Below are positions 33,292-45,400 of a DNA stretch of 64,000 bases, piece after piece. Source of the DNA: Phragmites australis (lineage: Eukaryota; Streptophyta; Magnoliopsida; Poales; Poaceae). Every line of letters begins with the position of its first letter. Positions within the stretch are counted from its first letter, which is position 1. A program made the position numbers and the translations under genes. The DNA is taken from positions 14,510,501 to 14,574,500 of the forward strand of contig NC_084922.1 of assembly GCF_958298935.1 (NCBI RefSeq). Reading direction: 5' to 3'. The notes below the pieces were generated by a model. The model did no database searches and was not told the origin of the DNA. It saw only the letters and a list, made by a program, of their open reading frames with translations.

Positions 33292-33659
33292 TGTTGGAAT
33301 TGATCTCGGCTAACGTATCCTAACTAACGAGACCGAAATATAAGGATTCCCGTATGCGCTATGATCAGAGACGCAACCAACTCTTGGTTGCGGTCCCGAG
33401 TCGAGCAGCGTCATATAAATAAAGGGTCCCGACGCCTCTCGATGTGTATGAAAAATCCCGTGAGGTCCCAAACGCCCTAACAAACTCTTCCCGATCCTAA
33501 AGGGGCACTGAATCGACTCGAAGATCGTCGCCACTGCAGCAACTAATCAAGAATCGAATGGGTTCTCCAGGCTACGGTACGTGTTCACGCTTCCGCTCTT
33601 TGGGTGTTTGATCTTAGGGCTAGCTCTAGTAATGCTTAAGTGAAGTTTTACTTATAACA
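33292..33659 (+). repeat. 5' LTR of the young copia element
   Basis: 368 bp with a TATA box (CATATAAATAAAGGG, about 33412). Its promoter would read rightwards, away from the E2 gene. Confidence 0.93.
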
Positions 33660-34459
33660 TTTGGTATCAGAGCCTATGTTAGCCATAATCAGACCCCTAT
33701 TAGACTTAATTATGTTTATTGATGACCAATTAGTCCTGAATGATCATGTCTAAGTATAATTGATGTCAATTAGGTTCGGCTAATGTTAATTAGGGCCTTT
33801 TTTATTAAGTTTTAGCACTGTTATTCTCAATTAAGCAAGTTTAGGCCTTGATTGCTTCTGTTTAAAGCTTAAATTATATGAATTAGTCCAAATTAGTCTC
33901 GGATTATACACTCATTCATGTTTTAAAGTTATATTTTTCCGATTTGATCATGTTTATGTGCATGCTTGTGTGTTTTGGAGCCTTGTTTGGGGCAAATAGA
34001 TATGTTTTGAGCTCGGGTAGCATTAAGAAGGAGGGGATTGGGGAAACTCTAACACACATCCTAATGTACATCCCCATTCCCCCCAAATTCGACTCAAAAT
34101 CCCCAAATCCGAGACTCAAAATCCCCAAATCCGAACCCTAAATCCCCTAATCGGCCCCCCATTCTCCGGTCAATCACTAAATTAGAGGGGATAAGGTTGA
34201 GTCTTACGCGTTTTGGTCGGCGTTGCTCGTCGGCTTCTTCTCCGGTGGGATCCCCTCCTTTTCCTTTCGGTTGCGCGCGGATCTTCCGGTTGGCGACGTC
34301 TTCTCGTCTCCACCGCTCGTGCTTGCACGTCGTCTCTCAGGCGTGCTCCTCTTAGGTTGCCGCGCGCACAACCTCATGGTCCGCACCACCGAAGCTTTAA
34401 CCGACGGAGGCACGCGCTTCTTCCTCACGCGTGCGCTCCGGCGGGTAGACCCACGGTGG

Positions 34460-34461
<2 letters not shown>

Positions 34462-34504
<43 letters not shown>
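34462..34504. repeat. (CT)n microsatellite
   Basis: Uninterrupted CT dinucleotide run inside the leader of the young copia element. Confidence 0.95.
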
Positions 34505-34506
<2 letters not shown>

Positions 34507-35120
34507 CGGCGGTATTTTTTTTCGGCATCGGAACCCTCGGACGCCCGCCTCTCTCTCTAGCGCTGCGGCCGTATTTTTCGGAAGGGAAGAGGAGAAATGT
34601 TTTTAGGGTTAAGGTTTCGGCCGACGGGGTTTTTATACTAGGCAATTTCGTCGGCCTGCCGTCGATCGCGATGAACGGCTGAAAAGTTCCGGGCCGGCGC
34701 GCGCGCGAAAGCAAAAATGGGCCGGGCGCAGTGGCTGGGCCGTGCCCTCGGACGGGTCGGCGCGTGCGCGTGAAAACAAATTGGGTCGGGGCCGTGCTGA
34801 TGGGCCAAGCCAGGCCGAAAGGCCTTTTTGGGCTGTTTTTTATAAAGCTTTGGGCTTTTCTATTTTTTGGGAATTTTCAGTGATTTCTAACGTTTTTTTC
34901 ATTTATGCACTGGAATATCTAATGCAAATAGCCCAGAGTTAATGATGATTAATGCATAAAATATTATTAATTCTCTGGTTGAATTGGATCCAACAGATTT
35001 TTCCGAAGAATTTTACGATCAATTTATATAGATTCATAATTACTTTCTGACCAAAGTTGACTGTAATTATGTGCTATTTTTATATGTTTATTTAAATTCT
35101 TTTCCGTTTTATGCCCAACG

Positions 35121-35565
35121 GTGATGGAGATTGGAGTTTTATTTTTGCATGATTTTAATCAGACCAACGTAGGGTTATTTTCGTGCAAATTATTTCCTTA
35201 TGAAAAATTTACTAATCTGGCCCAATTCTTCTCTCCAGCTCTTAACGCTTCCTCTATTGCCGCCACTATTGACGGCATAGAGCAACTTACGGGCAATAAT
35301 TTTCCTGCTTGGAAAGCTAAGGTGACTGTTGTCCTTGGTGTTTTGGACCTGGATTATGCACTCAGGGTAGACGCTCCCACTGCTCCCGCCATTGGCGTGA
35401 AAAATTATGATGAATTAAAGAAAACTTATGATGCACTTTCTGAGAAGTGGGAGCGGTCCAACTGCATGTCTCTTATGATAATGAGGAACTCAATATCAGA
35501 TGCTATAAGGGGAGCGATCCCAAACTCAGAAAAGGCTAAGACTTACTTACGATCAAGGGGGAGAA
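35121..35565 (+). pseudogene. Truncated copia gag
   Basis: An open frame includes TIDGIEQLTGNNFPAWKAKV (the start of copia gag), then LDLDYALRVD, YDELKKTYDALSEKWERSN and MIMRNSISDAIRGAIPNSEK. It then passes directly into the polypurine tract and 3' LTR, so a deletion joins mid-gag to the 3' end. No frameshift before the break. Confidence 0.85.
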
Positions 35566-35933
35566 TGTTGGAATTGATCTCGGCTAACGTATCCTAACTA
35601 ACGAGACCGAAATATAAGGATTCCCGTATGCGCCATGATCGGAGGTGCAACCAGCTCTTGGTTGCGGTCCTGAGTCGAGCAGCGCCATATAAATAAAGGG
35701 TCCCGGCGCCTCTCGGTGTGTATGAAAAATCCCGTGAGGTCCCAAACACCCTAACAAACTCTTCCCGATCCTAAAGGGGCGCTGAATCGACTCGAAGATC
35801 GTCGCCACTGCAGCAACTAATCAAGAACCGAATGGGTTCTCCAGGCTCCGGTACGTGTTCACGCTTCTGCTCTTTGGGTGTTTGATCTTAGGGCTAGCTC
35901 TAGTAATGCTTAAGTGAAGTTTTACTTATAACA
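35566..35933 (+). repeat. 3' LTR of the young copia element
   Basis: 368 bp, equal in length to the 5' LTR. Followed by the GAATT duplication. Confidence 0.93.
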
Positions 35934-35938
35934 GAATT

Positions 35939-37313
35939 TGTTCAGGCACGAGCAAACTGGATTGATCGGCAGTATTCAACTGTCTATCTTTCTCTCACAT
36001 TTTGTGCACATTGTGAGATGATTCTTTTTCCATTGATATTATTTGTGGTGTGTTCACGATGTACTCATGGTTTATTTGTGGTTGAAATATATTCATAAAT
36101 TTGTTCCTGCAAAGTGCATGCAGCGGGCAACGGAGACATTAACAGGCATGGGAGGAAGAAGCTAGGGGTTCTCGTGGCTGCTATGGCTTGCATACCATAG
36201 CGAGGGTGAGAATATATCACTGAAGTGATTGGAATCCGTAGATGTGCCAAGAATATACTTGACATTTGGAGAGCTCATTTCTGAGCTTTAAATTACTGGT
36301 ATCGGTTACTTTAGATGGCCTATGGCCCTCTATTGCAGAGATGTCATGTCCATCTTCTATTGATCATTTGTCCTAAAAAAATTTACGAAACTGCAGGGAA
36401 TACATGAAGCCGTGCAATACTTGGCAAACCCAATAAGCAACTTCTTGATGCCGGATGCAAGCTAGACAGGTGGTTTCAATTAGACCGTGTCTGGTATTTG
36501 TCTTGGTGGCTCCGTATGATATTTTAAAGATTTATCCATCAACATGGGTTAGTTCTTCTTCTTCATAGACTTTGTAGGTACATATGCCAACATCAGCTGA
36601 AAGTAATTGGGATTTACAAAGGTTGTATTTCAGGCGGTAAACAAAATTAGCTCATTCAGAAGGTAGTGGATATGGGATATTTATATTCCATCTTTTGATG
36701 TTCAGTTTCCCAATAATGTATGCTGATCTTATTTACATTATTTATATATATAATTAATGGAACTAGCTATGCCTGCAAGTCATTTTCGAGTACATGCATG
36801 TAACTGCATTGCACATGTCGGATGAATTTGCTGGTATGTAAAGCTGTACATATTTAAGTCAATTTTGCTTAAACGAATTTGTTGTTTATTCTTGATGCTT
36901 TACTTTGTGCTGCTGAAAGGGATGGCTACTTCATTTTCCAGTTTGTATAGCTATCTCTCAAGTACTTCCATAAATAGGTTGCAAATTTTTCTTTATTATA
37001 CTCGGTTCTAAGTCTCCTGACATGTTTTGAACAAACCCTACTTGCATTTGCCTTTTAGAAAAGAGGTATATTGGATTAGCAAAAAGAAAAAGGAAAGGTA
37101 TGGCAATCAGTTCACTGCATTTAGAGCTGAGAATTGCTTCTTAATTACGTCCTCTTTCAGTCTTTTGTAGAATTGTAGGTGCCCTTGTGAGATCCGGATT
37201 TTACCCTTTTTTCTCTAATAGGGTTCAGCACAAAGGAACTTGAACTTTCTTTTCGAATAACTTAGTAGGTAAAATCACATTAGTAATCATTGCTTCTATT
37301 ATATTATCTTCGA
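35939..37313. other. Intergenic, nothing recognised
   Basis: AT-rich sequence that was continuous with 33291 before the copia insertion. Distal upstream region of the E2 gene. No coding or RNA feature recognised. Confidence 0.4.
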
Positions 37314-39538
37314 TGTTGGATGAGCTTCGAGGGCTAAATATATAGAGTACATATAGCTTAGATATCAAGCAATCCTAGAGATAAGATGAACACGAATCAT
37401 ATCCTATTGTAACAACCAGATCCTTATGTATCATATACCATATACTCTAACATTCCTCCACAGTTGCAACGGGAACGTCACAGATGATGAGACTGAAGAG
37501 GAAGACAAATGACATCCCACCGAAGTCGAAACAATGTGATATAGATGATGTGATTGGAGAAAGCGATGAGTTTCTCATGCAGATGGTAGCCCTTTGTGCC
37601 TAATGTCGAGGTAGTCGAGAGCGAGGTGAGTAGCTGTGGTCGAGGACGCCATGCGTGAGATAGCTATGGTTGACGAAGCTATAGTAGGGGTTGCTGCGGT
37701 CGAGGGAGCTGCATATGAAACCATGGGCGCAAGAAGGCGCTATGGTGACAGGTGCAGGGAGGCATGAGGGAAGAAGACGGTGACGCAGGCGAGACAATCA
37801 TACAAGAGGAGGTCGATGTCAAAGGACGAGACGTGCACTGGGTTTGCCAGGCCTAGAAACACGTCGGGGACGAAGGCACGCACCGATGTTGCCAGTACCG
37901 GGCGCGCGAGGGTAGGAAGCCCAACCATGAGCCAGTGTCTGAGGGACCAGCAGAGAAGACCTCAACGATCACGGTGCGTAGAGCGATGAGGAGGAGAAGG
38001 TGCCTATGTAGCTTGCGGTTCCCGGAGTAGACAAAGTAGTCGGGGAGGAGACTGCGTTGGCGACAAGGTTGTGCTGGATGAAGATAGTAGAGGGAGGCGA
38101 AACCAGCGGACTGGAGCGGCGACACCGGCATCCGAGAGAGCATGGCGGTGGTGCTTGAAGAAGTCAGCGAAGAACGCCTGAACAGCATGACGAAGACCAA
38201 GGGCGCCGACGACTGAGGTGATGACGCGCTGAGAGAGGCAATGTCGGTCGGCTGAAGCGTCATGGCGTGCAGGATGGCAATAAAGGGCGACGACGGGATC
38301 CTCCGTTCAGTCGGACCGCCCCATGGAGAGCGTGGCGGTGCTATGGAGGCATGGCCACGGGTGGCAGCACTGCGGCCCGAAGGCGACACAATGGCAGCCT
38401 CGATGCTTGAGAAGATGTGCATACTCATGGATGAGGAGGACGGGAACCGCTGCCAATTGGCCAGGACAAACCGCATACAATCAGTTGATTAGACCAAGGG
38501 TGCACGAGACAGTCGAGGCAGAGGGTCCCGATTGGTAGAGGCGACGATGAACCGGCGATGAGGGTGTGCGAACATGGCAGCCAGGCGACGACACGTGAAG
38601 GCTTCCCTAGTGCGGTGCGCGCCCGGGTGTTGCCATGGTCGGAGGGCGACGATCCAGCGTGTGGTTGGGGTCTGTGACGTGGTTGAGCGCGTGACGTGGT
38701 CAAGGGAGATGGTCCAGCACGATGGTCCAGCGCATGGTCATCGCGGGAGATGGAGACGACGCGTGGAGACGGGAATCGGCGGGACATGATGTGATGACGT
38801 GCGGGAGATAGGCACCATGGTCAAGGATGTGCGGGATGCAGCACGATGACATGCGGGAGACATGCGCCATGATCGAGGACGTGCGGGGCACAACGCGTGG
38901 CCATGCGACGCATCGTGGACAGAGACGAAAATGTCTCAAAGCCAAGGTCGTGGCGAGTGGATGGAGAGACAGACAGATCCAGTGCGACACGGACGATAGC
39001 GGACATAGATGGGCGGTCGTCGTCATGCCTCACGGGAGGAACAGTTGCCGTGCCGCACGAGTGGTCATCGAAGTGGATGCCGGTGTCAGAGTAGAGATGC
39101 ACGAGATCGACAGGCGGTGGGCGACACAAATAGATCTTTGATCAGAAGAACCAAAGAGAAGACGCCAATCAACGACCGATGACAGAGAAAAACCCGATCA
39201 AGGATCGGTAAAAGACTCTCTAGGGCGGCCGATCAACATGATCAGTAACGCGAACCCTAGCTACGGGTTACGCAACCCCCGATGGAGATCATGGAGATCG
39301 ATCTCCCGGGCGGCGCGGTGGAAGCGATGGTTTTGGATTTATGACCGAAACCTAAACTGATACCATGAAAGAATATGAGGATTAGTTAATGTGGTTGATG
39401 TTGGATTGAGCCTCAAAGGCTGAATATATAGAGTACATATGGCTTGGATATCAAGCAACCTTAGAGATAAGATAAAAACTAATCATATCCTACTATAACA
39501 ACCGGATCCTTGTATATCCTATACCATGTACTCTAACA
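37314..39538 (-). mobile_element. Short-LTR, non-autonomous retroelement in minus orientation
   Basis: Direct repeats of about 140 bp: 37314-37456 and 39401-39538 share TTGGAT..., ATATATAGAGTACATAT, GATATCAAGCAA and end CTCTAACA. On the minus strand the right copy runs TGTTAGAGTACATGG ... TTCTTTCA (39538 down to 39366) and is followed by TGGTATCAGTTTAGG, a partial tRNA-iMet primer site. This makes the right copy the 5' LTR, about 173 bp. The left copy lacks a recognisable last 30 bases and no target duplication was found. The 1.9-kb interior is GC-rich and encodes no recognised gag or pol. This fits a LARD/TRIM-like element. Confidence 0.65.
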
Positions 39539-42456
39539 GGGCCTATGACCCTACCATGAGCTCACTGTTGCATATATATAGTACATGTTCTTTCCGCATG
39601 TATTGTTGAAGTTAAAGTTAAAAAAATGCAATTTGAAGAACCTGGATCTCACATTAAGTTGCTAGATATCTGTTGATAGATTTCTTGGCAAGCAATCTGT
39701 TGAATTTCTAACCTTAAGATTCGCAAGGAGATTCGTGCTCCAGCCATCGTCTCCGCACGAACTCTGGTGATCTCTTCTTCTCCGACGACAGTGAGGTTAG
39801 GGTTAGGGTTTTGAGCTGTGGGGTTAGGACTTGATGATTGTCAGCTTAAAGGGAGGCCCGGGGAGGCTGCCAGCCCGGTGGTGGTGGTGGGCGGCGGGCG
39901 GGACGGTGAAGCAGCCGGGGTGCCGCTCGCCGCGGTGATGGGAGATGGCCAGTTAGCTTGTGGTGGTGGCGGGGGTGCCATGATTGAAGAGGTTAGCGTC
40001 GGCGACGGTCGTGGGTGGCAGCAGAGTTGGGGGAGCTCGGATCCATGGCTAGCAACGGTGAAGAAGCGCGACAGAGGGGGAGGGGTGATAGAGAGGGCAG
40101 TCGGCGGAGGAGGTCACATAGGCCATGGTGAGAGGCTGAGGGGAGGCGACGCGTGGGTGGAGGCGGAGGTGAATGGCGGTGACTGGGAACGGCAGTGGGA
40201 AGGGGATTAAGGATAGGTTTCTTATATAAAGTGCAGACCAATCTCATCTGTTGATTTAAGATTCGACGGATGGAAATCTGACAGATTTCGCCCCATAAAA
40301 TCTGTCAACAGATGAATAGACACCCTGTTTTATTTTCCCACTTTTGCTACATCTGAACAGTGACGTGTTCAAACGTGGAGTTTCCTTGATGATAATACCC
40401 CCCCATCTTATTTTTTAAATTGTGGAGTAAGTTTGGCAGGTCCTTGTGGTTGTGCCAATTTTCGCACTGAAAGTAGATCAGATCAACTTCTTTGACATGA
40501 TATTATCTCTTCCTTTTATTGTTTGGAGTTTCGAGGATGCATATCTTGATCCTCCTTAATAGGATGCTGTGAACATCATTTCAGTATTTGCTGCTCTTTC
40601 ATCCACCGTTGTTTGTACGTAGGTTAAGCAAAAGATGGTACCGATTACTGAAAGATCATGAACAAGTGAGAAACAGGCTTCTCGTTCTCATACTGATGTA
40701 TTGTGCTTTTGTTTGCCATCTGTTTTTGGCGCTCCGGTCGATTGTGCAAAAGATCATCATTCCTGATGACTGTGGTATCAGTAGGGTAGTCGACACACAG
40801 CAATAAACCAATAACCATTCGGTGCTCGGGCTTTTTCAGAAACTCAATACTTCTACTCTTAACATCAGTGTTTGAATGGATATTTTCTAAGTCGCAGTTG
40901 GAGTAGTTGCAGTTCCATGACACGACTTTGCCCAAAGTGAATTTAGGTTTTATTTTTGTGATAAAGAATTATGGTTCTTTTTAAACCGTCAGAATGGTTT
41001 GTTAGAAAAGAATTATAGTACATTCTAAGGTACATAAATCTGGTTCTGGAACAGAAGAATTTTGACCGATGTTAGGATCTGGTTGTTGGTGAGATAATTG
41101 ACTTGCGATGGCCGCTGTTAGGATCTAGTTGTTGGTGAGATATTTACTTGCTGGATGTGTAGTTTGGCTTAAATTCTGACCAGCACATCAGAGCCTCGAC
41201 TTCATTTTGTAGAGGAATAGCAATGCCTCCTGTGTGTGCATGCACAAAGAATGCATACTGAAGTGTCATCGCATATTGAAGTGTCGCTGACAGGTTATGG
41301 ATGAACATTCCGAGTCCCACTTTGCTGAATGATTGCCTTGAGGCAGGAAGGAGGTATCAGAGTAAACCCTAGGTCCCGGTTTGATGGTGTTAACCTACAT
41401 CATAGCATATAACTAACTCTCTGCTTGCAAATGTAAGTCATTTTAGGATATGTGTATTGGTCAAACATGTTGAATTTTGATCATGCTCGAAAACAAATCC
41501 GCAAAATAATTCAATGGAAACAAATAGAAGTATATAAACTTGTTGATTGAGAACAATATAAACATGTTTAAGCAGCAAAAAATCCGCAAATAATTCAATG
41601 GAAAGAAAGAGCACCTTTTGGATTGGATTGCTCGCAGACACAGCATATTAAATGACAGTTCTGGTGGCATTTTTGTAATTTTTTAGTGGCAAGTTTGCAA
41701 TAACGGTTCAAACCAGTGACAAATTTACAATTGTCCCTATCAAATTGGATGCACCCACATATCACCACACCACCTTTTTACCATTCTTTATTGACTTTTT
41801 GACAAAGAATTCTACTATATTTGGCCAAATTGGTCAGCAATTGCATATTATTCAACATGCAACCGTAAATTTCTTAGTTATGAAGCATGCAAACACCAAT
41901 TGCACGAGTTTCAGACTTAATAAACTGGAAAGGTTTTATCCTGATTTATCGCATGCCATCTTAGGTTGGTTGAATGTGCGCTAAAATGATCCAATATACC
42001 GATCACTTGTCGGAAGCCACAAAAAATAACATCAAAATGGTGTTCATGGACAACCTATCAACTCATGGGGTGTTGGCCAAAGAAAATAAGTTAGGAGGTG
42101 CAAACTGACAAATCAAATGACTCACTCAAGAGGAGATTTATGGATTTCCTCCCTTTCTTCCCTTTCAATTTAAATTATTTTGGTGAAAGTGCAACGATTA
42201 GTGAGGCAACATCAATATACAAGGATCCCAGCAGCACACTGCCATCTAAAGCGTTGAACACAACATTCATATGTCAGTGTTTCGACAGACACCTCCAACG
42301 CCAGAGGTGTCAGAGTTAACTTCTCTCACGCAAAGGTCGCTTCTGGCTACTTCATCTGTTTAAACGATCCCAGCTGTGTAGATACATAGTTCTACTGGTT
42401 CTTACACCTCAAATATGACCATGCTGCAAATTCTGCACCCCCTCGGAAGATTCTAC
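39539..42456. other. Intergenic; a GC-rich block but no supported gene
   Basis: 39740-40210 is GC-rich. On the minus strand a TATA-like TATATAAG (about 40224-40231) precedes a short Pro/Ser-rich open frame, so a captured gene 5' end is possible but no family was recognised. At about 41495 and 41580 the 25-base segment AAATCCGCAA plus ATAATTCAATGGAAA is repeated. 41700-42456 contains the 3' flank of the MCTS1 gene. Confidence 0.35.
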
Positions 42457-45400
42457 TTATTCGAGCCGTTCCATCTGTCAAAGGAAAAATTGGTCAGCAT
42501 CATGCAAACTGAACTCAGAAGAATAACCTAGATACATTATGTTCCGCCCTTTCTTTACTTCAATAGTGCTCATGAACAAAGTACTGCACATTTTCCATTC
42601 AGTCCTTACTGTTATTACTCTAGAGTATAAGGTAGCAAATCCACTTGCTATGCTTCAATATTCGCTATTTGAGGAGGAAGATAATGAGGGAGACACAGGG
42701 AAAGCAGAGTACCTTCCATAGCCCATCATTTAGATAGTGCATATTGTCAACTCCAATCCCTTTGTTGATGGTCCTACTACAAAAACCAGGAGCAGCATTG
42801 CCAACACAAGACATGTTAGTACCTAAGATTATATGGGATGTAAATGTAATGTTAAGAAAACATAAAATTCTGTTAGCATATCTGCACTACGTTCTTTCAT
42901 GTTCAGAATGCATTGGCATGCATCATTAGAAAATAAAAGTAGCCAATCATGAGGAAGCTGTCACAAGTACACATCAACCACTTGAAACCACTAGGGCTGA
43001 ACATGAACGAGCACTCAAAAACAGAGTGAAGAAACGAGCATGAGTAGAAGGTTCACAGTTCACAACCATAATTTACAGATTGAGAAGCACCAGTATTGAA
43101 CAGTCATTCAAAAAGGAACTTACATGTCCTTCGCTGACATCTTTGTATATCCAATTGCCAATGCATGTTGTTTGCCTTCAGCCATTATAGCCTACCAAAA
43201 CAGGTTTGAACAAAAAAAATGATGGTGCATAAATCAACAATAAAAAGAAAATTATCTTACTAAGGACAACATACAATAATTTACAGACTGCAGAGTTTTA
43301 CGCATGAAAAAGAAAATTAGAAGCGTACTAATATATACATATGTTTATCGCAAATTGTGACTGCCTACTGAAGTAGATAAGAATCATTCTCAGTATTGAT
43401 AAAGGGATGAATTAGAAGTTCAGAATAAGCCGTTACCACTGGTGTTTCCTCCTCGACTTCATCATCCAAAGCACCACCAGGTGATGTCAATCCAGGACAC
43501 ATTATGTTTGCACCGGAGAGAACAAATTTAATAGCACCTCTATCCACTTGGAACTTTTTCATGATATCAGGATCTGATCAAACGTAAGCAAAGTTTCATT
43601 CCAGTTAATATTCTCCAACAGGTAAACTGAAAGAATTATGGCACCCTAACAGATCTGGATGACCAATTAAGAAAAGGTTAAGCCCTAAAATTTCACAAAT
43701 GATACTGTACATCATGGCAAAAAGGGTGCAGAGATGACAGATGACATGCCAGGAAAATTGGAAGGAAGAAAATTACACTGATGAAGAAGACGCAGGGTTG
43801 GCATGTAAGGACCATCACGGATGTTGAAAAATAGTGGGACATTATTCACCACCACAAGATTCAGATGGTTTTGGCTACAGCGTGGGAATCAGAAGCCAAC
43901 TGTGATTAGTGCACTTGAAAGACCACACACAATCTTTCAAGTGAAAGAAACGAAGTTGATTTATTTGAAATAATTGTGCCAAACAGTACATGTACCTATA
44001 CTTATGCTGAACTTGAAAAAATTGTCAAAAAAAGTATTGTCCAATATAATTTTGAGTTTTCTATATCATAGCACAAACATAATGGCTGGCTAGCAAGCAT
44101 GTTGAACAAGAAAGAGAAACTACTAACCATTTAACAACAATCATAGGTGACTTCTTTGGGAGCAAGTCATCTAGCAAAGGTTCAAGGCTAGGGTACTGCA
44201 ATGAAGTTAGTTTCAGTAAGCTAGAAAGCAGATTTTGAAACTGAAATGAAAGGGGAATAGAGGTATAAGTAGATTCTTTGTAATAACACAACCTCATCAG
44301 CAATACTTTGCCGAATCTTTCTCTGAACAGAGGCCTTAACTTGATTCTGCCCAGAAATATCTTCTGAAGAGAACCTGGAGATCAAAAAGAGCAAGTTTGT
44401 GTTAAAATGCCAAACAATTGCAACAAAAAGTGAAGAAAACAGCTTGCATAGAGTATAATGACCTTCCAGGCCATGAATCATTCTGCAGTCTGCAGATAAT
44501 ATATTTAATCATAAGGTATGCCAAGATGTTTAACAAAATCATGATGTTAGGTTAAAACAATTTCAGCTTAAGAACAATATTTATGGGGACAACACATGAT
44601 CATGTCATATATACCAATCATTGTTCATGGAAAGTTCCCCCATTTAAGCAACCATCAACGTCATATGCTTTAAAACAATCTGGAATGAACTCATATGCTT
44701 TAAAACAATCTGGAATGAACTATCACACAAAGCAAATGTCATGAGGGCGAAGCTTCAATTGGAACAAGAACCACAAGGCAGTTACTTTATATAATCATAG
44801 TAGTACTGATGGTTCCAGCAACATATAAACATTCTAGAAACTATAAATGACACTACGACAGAAATTTATCCTTCCATTGTTCCTGATCAAACTCAAACAT
44901 TAATGGGACCACACTTCTATTATGACCAAACTATAGTTTAAATTGATACCGATTTAAAAGATGTACAAATTACCTCCAGTACCTGTCACCGGTGATGTTA
45001 AAAAATGTGACTCATATCCTACAAGTATTCAAATTCTTTTTTGAACCAAGAAAGGTTAGGCTAAATGATTCCTGTACTGGTGCTACTTGGATAAGGATCC
45101 TCACTTCCCTAGGAGAACAAGGAGTGCTATATAAGATGAAGGGTTGTAGCCATAGCAACACAACAACCCAAGTAACCACGCAATAGAAATATCACTCAAA
45201 ACAAATAGGAGGAATCATGGGTGCATGAGAGGATTAGAGGCTAGGTTATTTTAAAGCCCTCATTGTTGTATGGGGAAAGCATTAAAGGGTCCAAAAGGTA
45301 GAAAAAGGTTGTCAGTGAGCAAAAACCCTTAAAGTTGTGCTAAAAAGAATTTACGGCCCACCTCACCAAATCTTTTCCATCTTGTTGTCATTGTTTCATT

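Larger units (their letters stand above)
33292..35933 (+). mobile_element. Young gag-truncated Ty1/copia element, 2642 bp
   Basis: Two 368-bp LTRs (33292-33659 and 35566-35933) start TGTTGGAATTGATCTCGG and end CTTATAACA. An exact 5-bp duplication GAATT flanks the element (33287-33291 and 35934-35938). Perfect tRNA-iMet primer site TGGTATCAGAGCC at 33662 and polypurine tract AAGGGGGAGAA at 35555-35565. By eye the LTRs differ at about 14 of 368 positions, all but one being transitions. The interior holds a long non-coding leader with a (CT)n tract and a gag N-terminal fragment only. All of pol is missing, so it could move only with help from a relative. Confidence 0.95.

Noticed and set aside
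34213..34714. Ser-Leu-rich frames in the young copia leader
   Set aside because: Translations of the (CT)n tract; leader sequence is non-coding in this element.
38700..39141. Frames of about 100 codons on both strands at 38.7-39.1 kb
   Set aside because: GC-rich interior of the short-LTR element with repeated GATGACNTGCGGGA words; no recognised protein.
39818..40210. 130-codon Gly-rich plus-strand frame
   Set aside because: Low-complexity, no family, no intron or promoter support.
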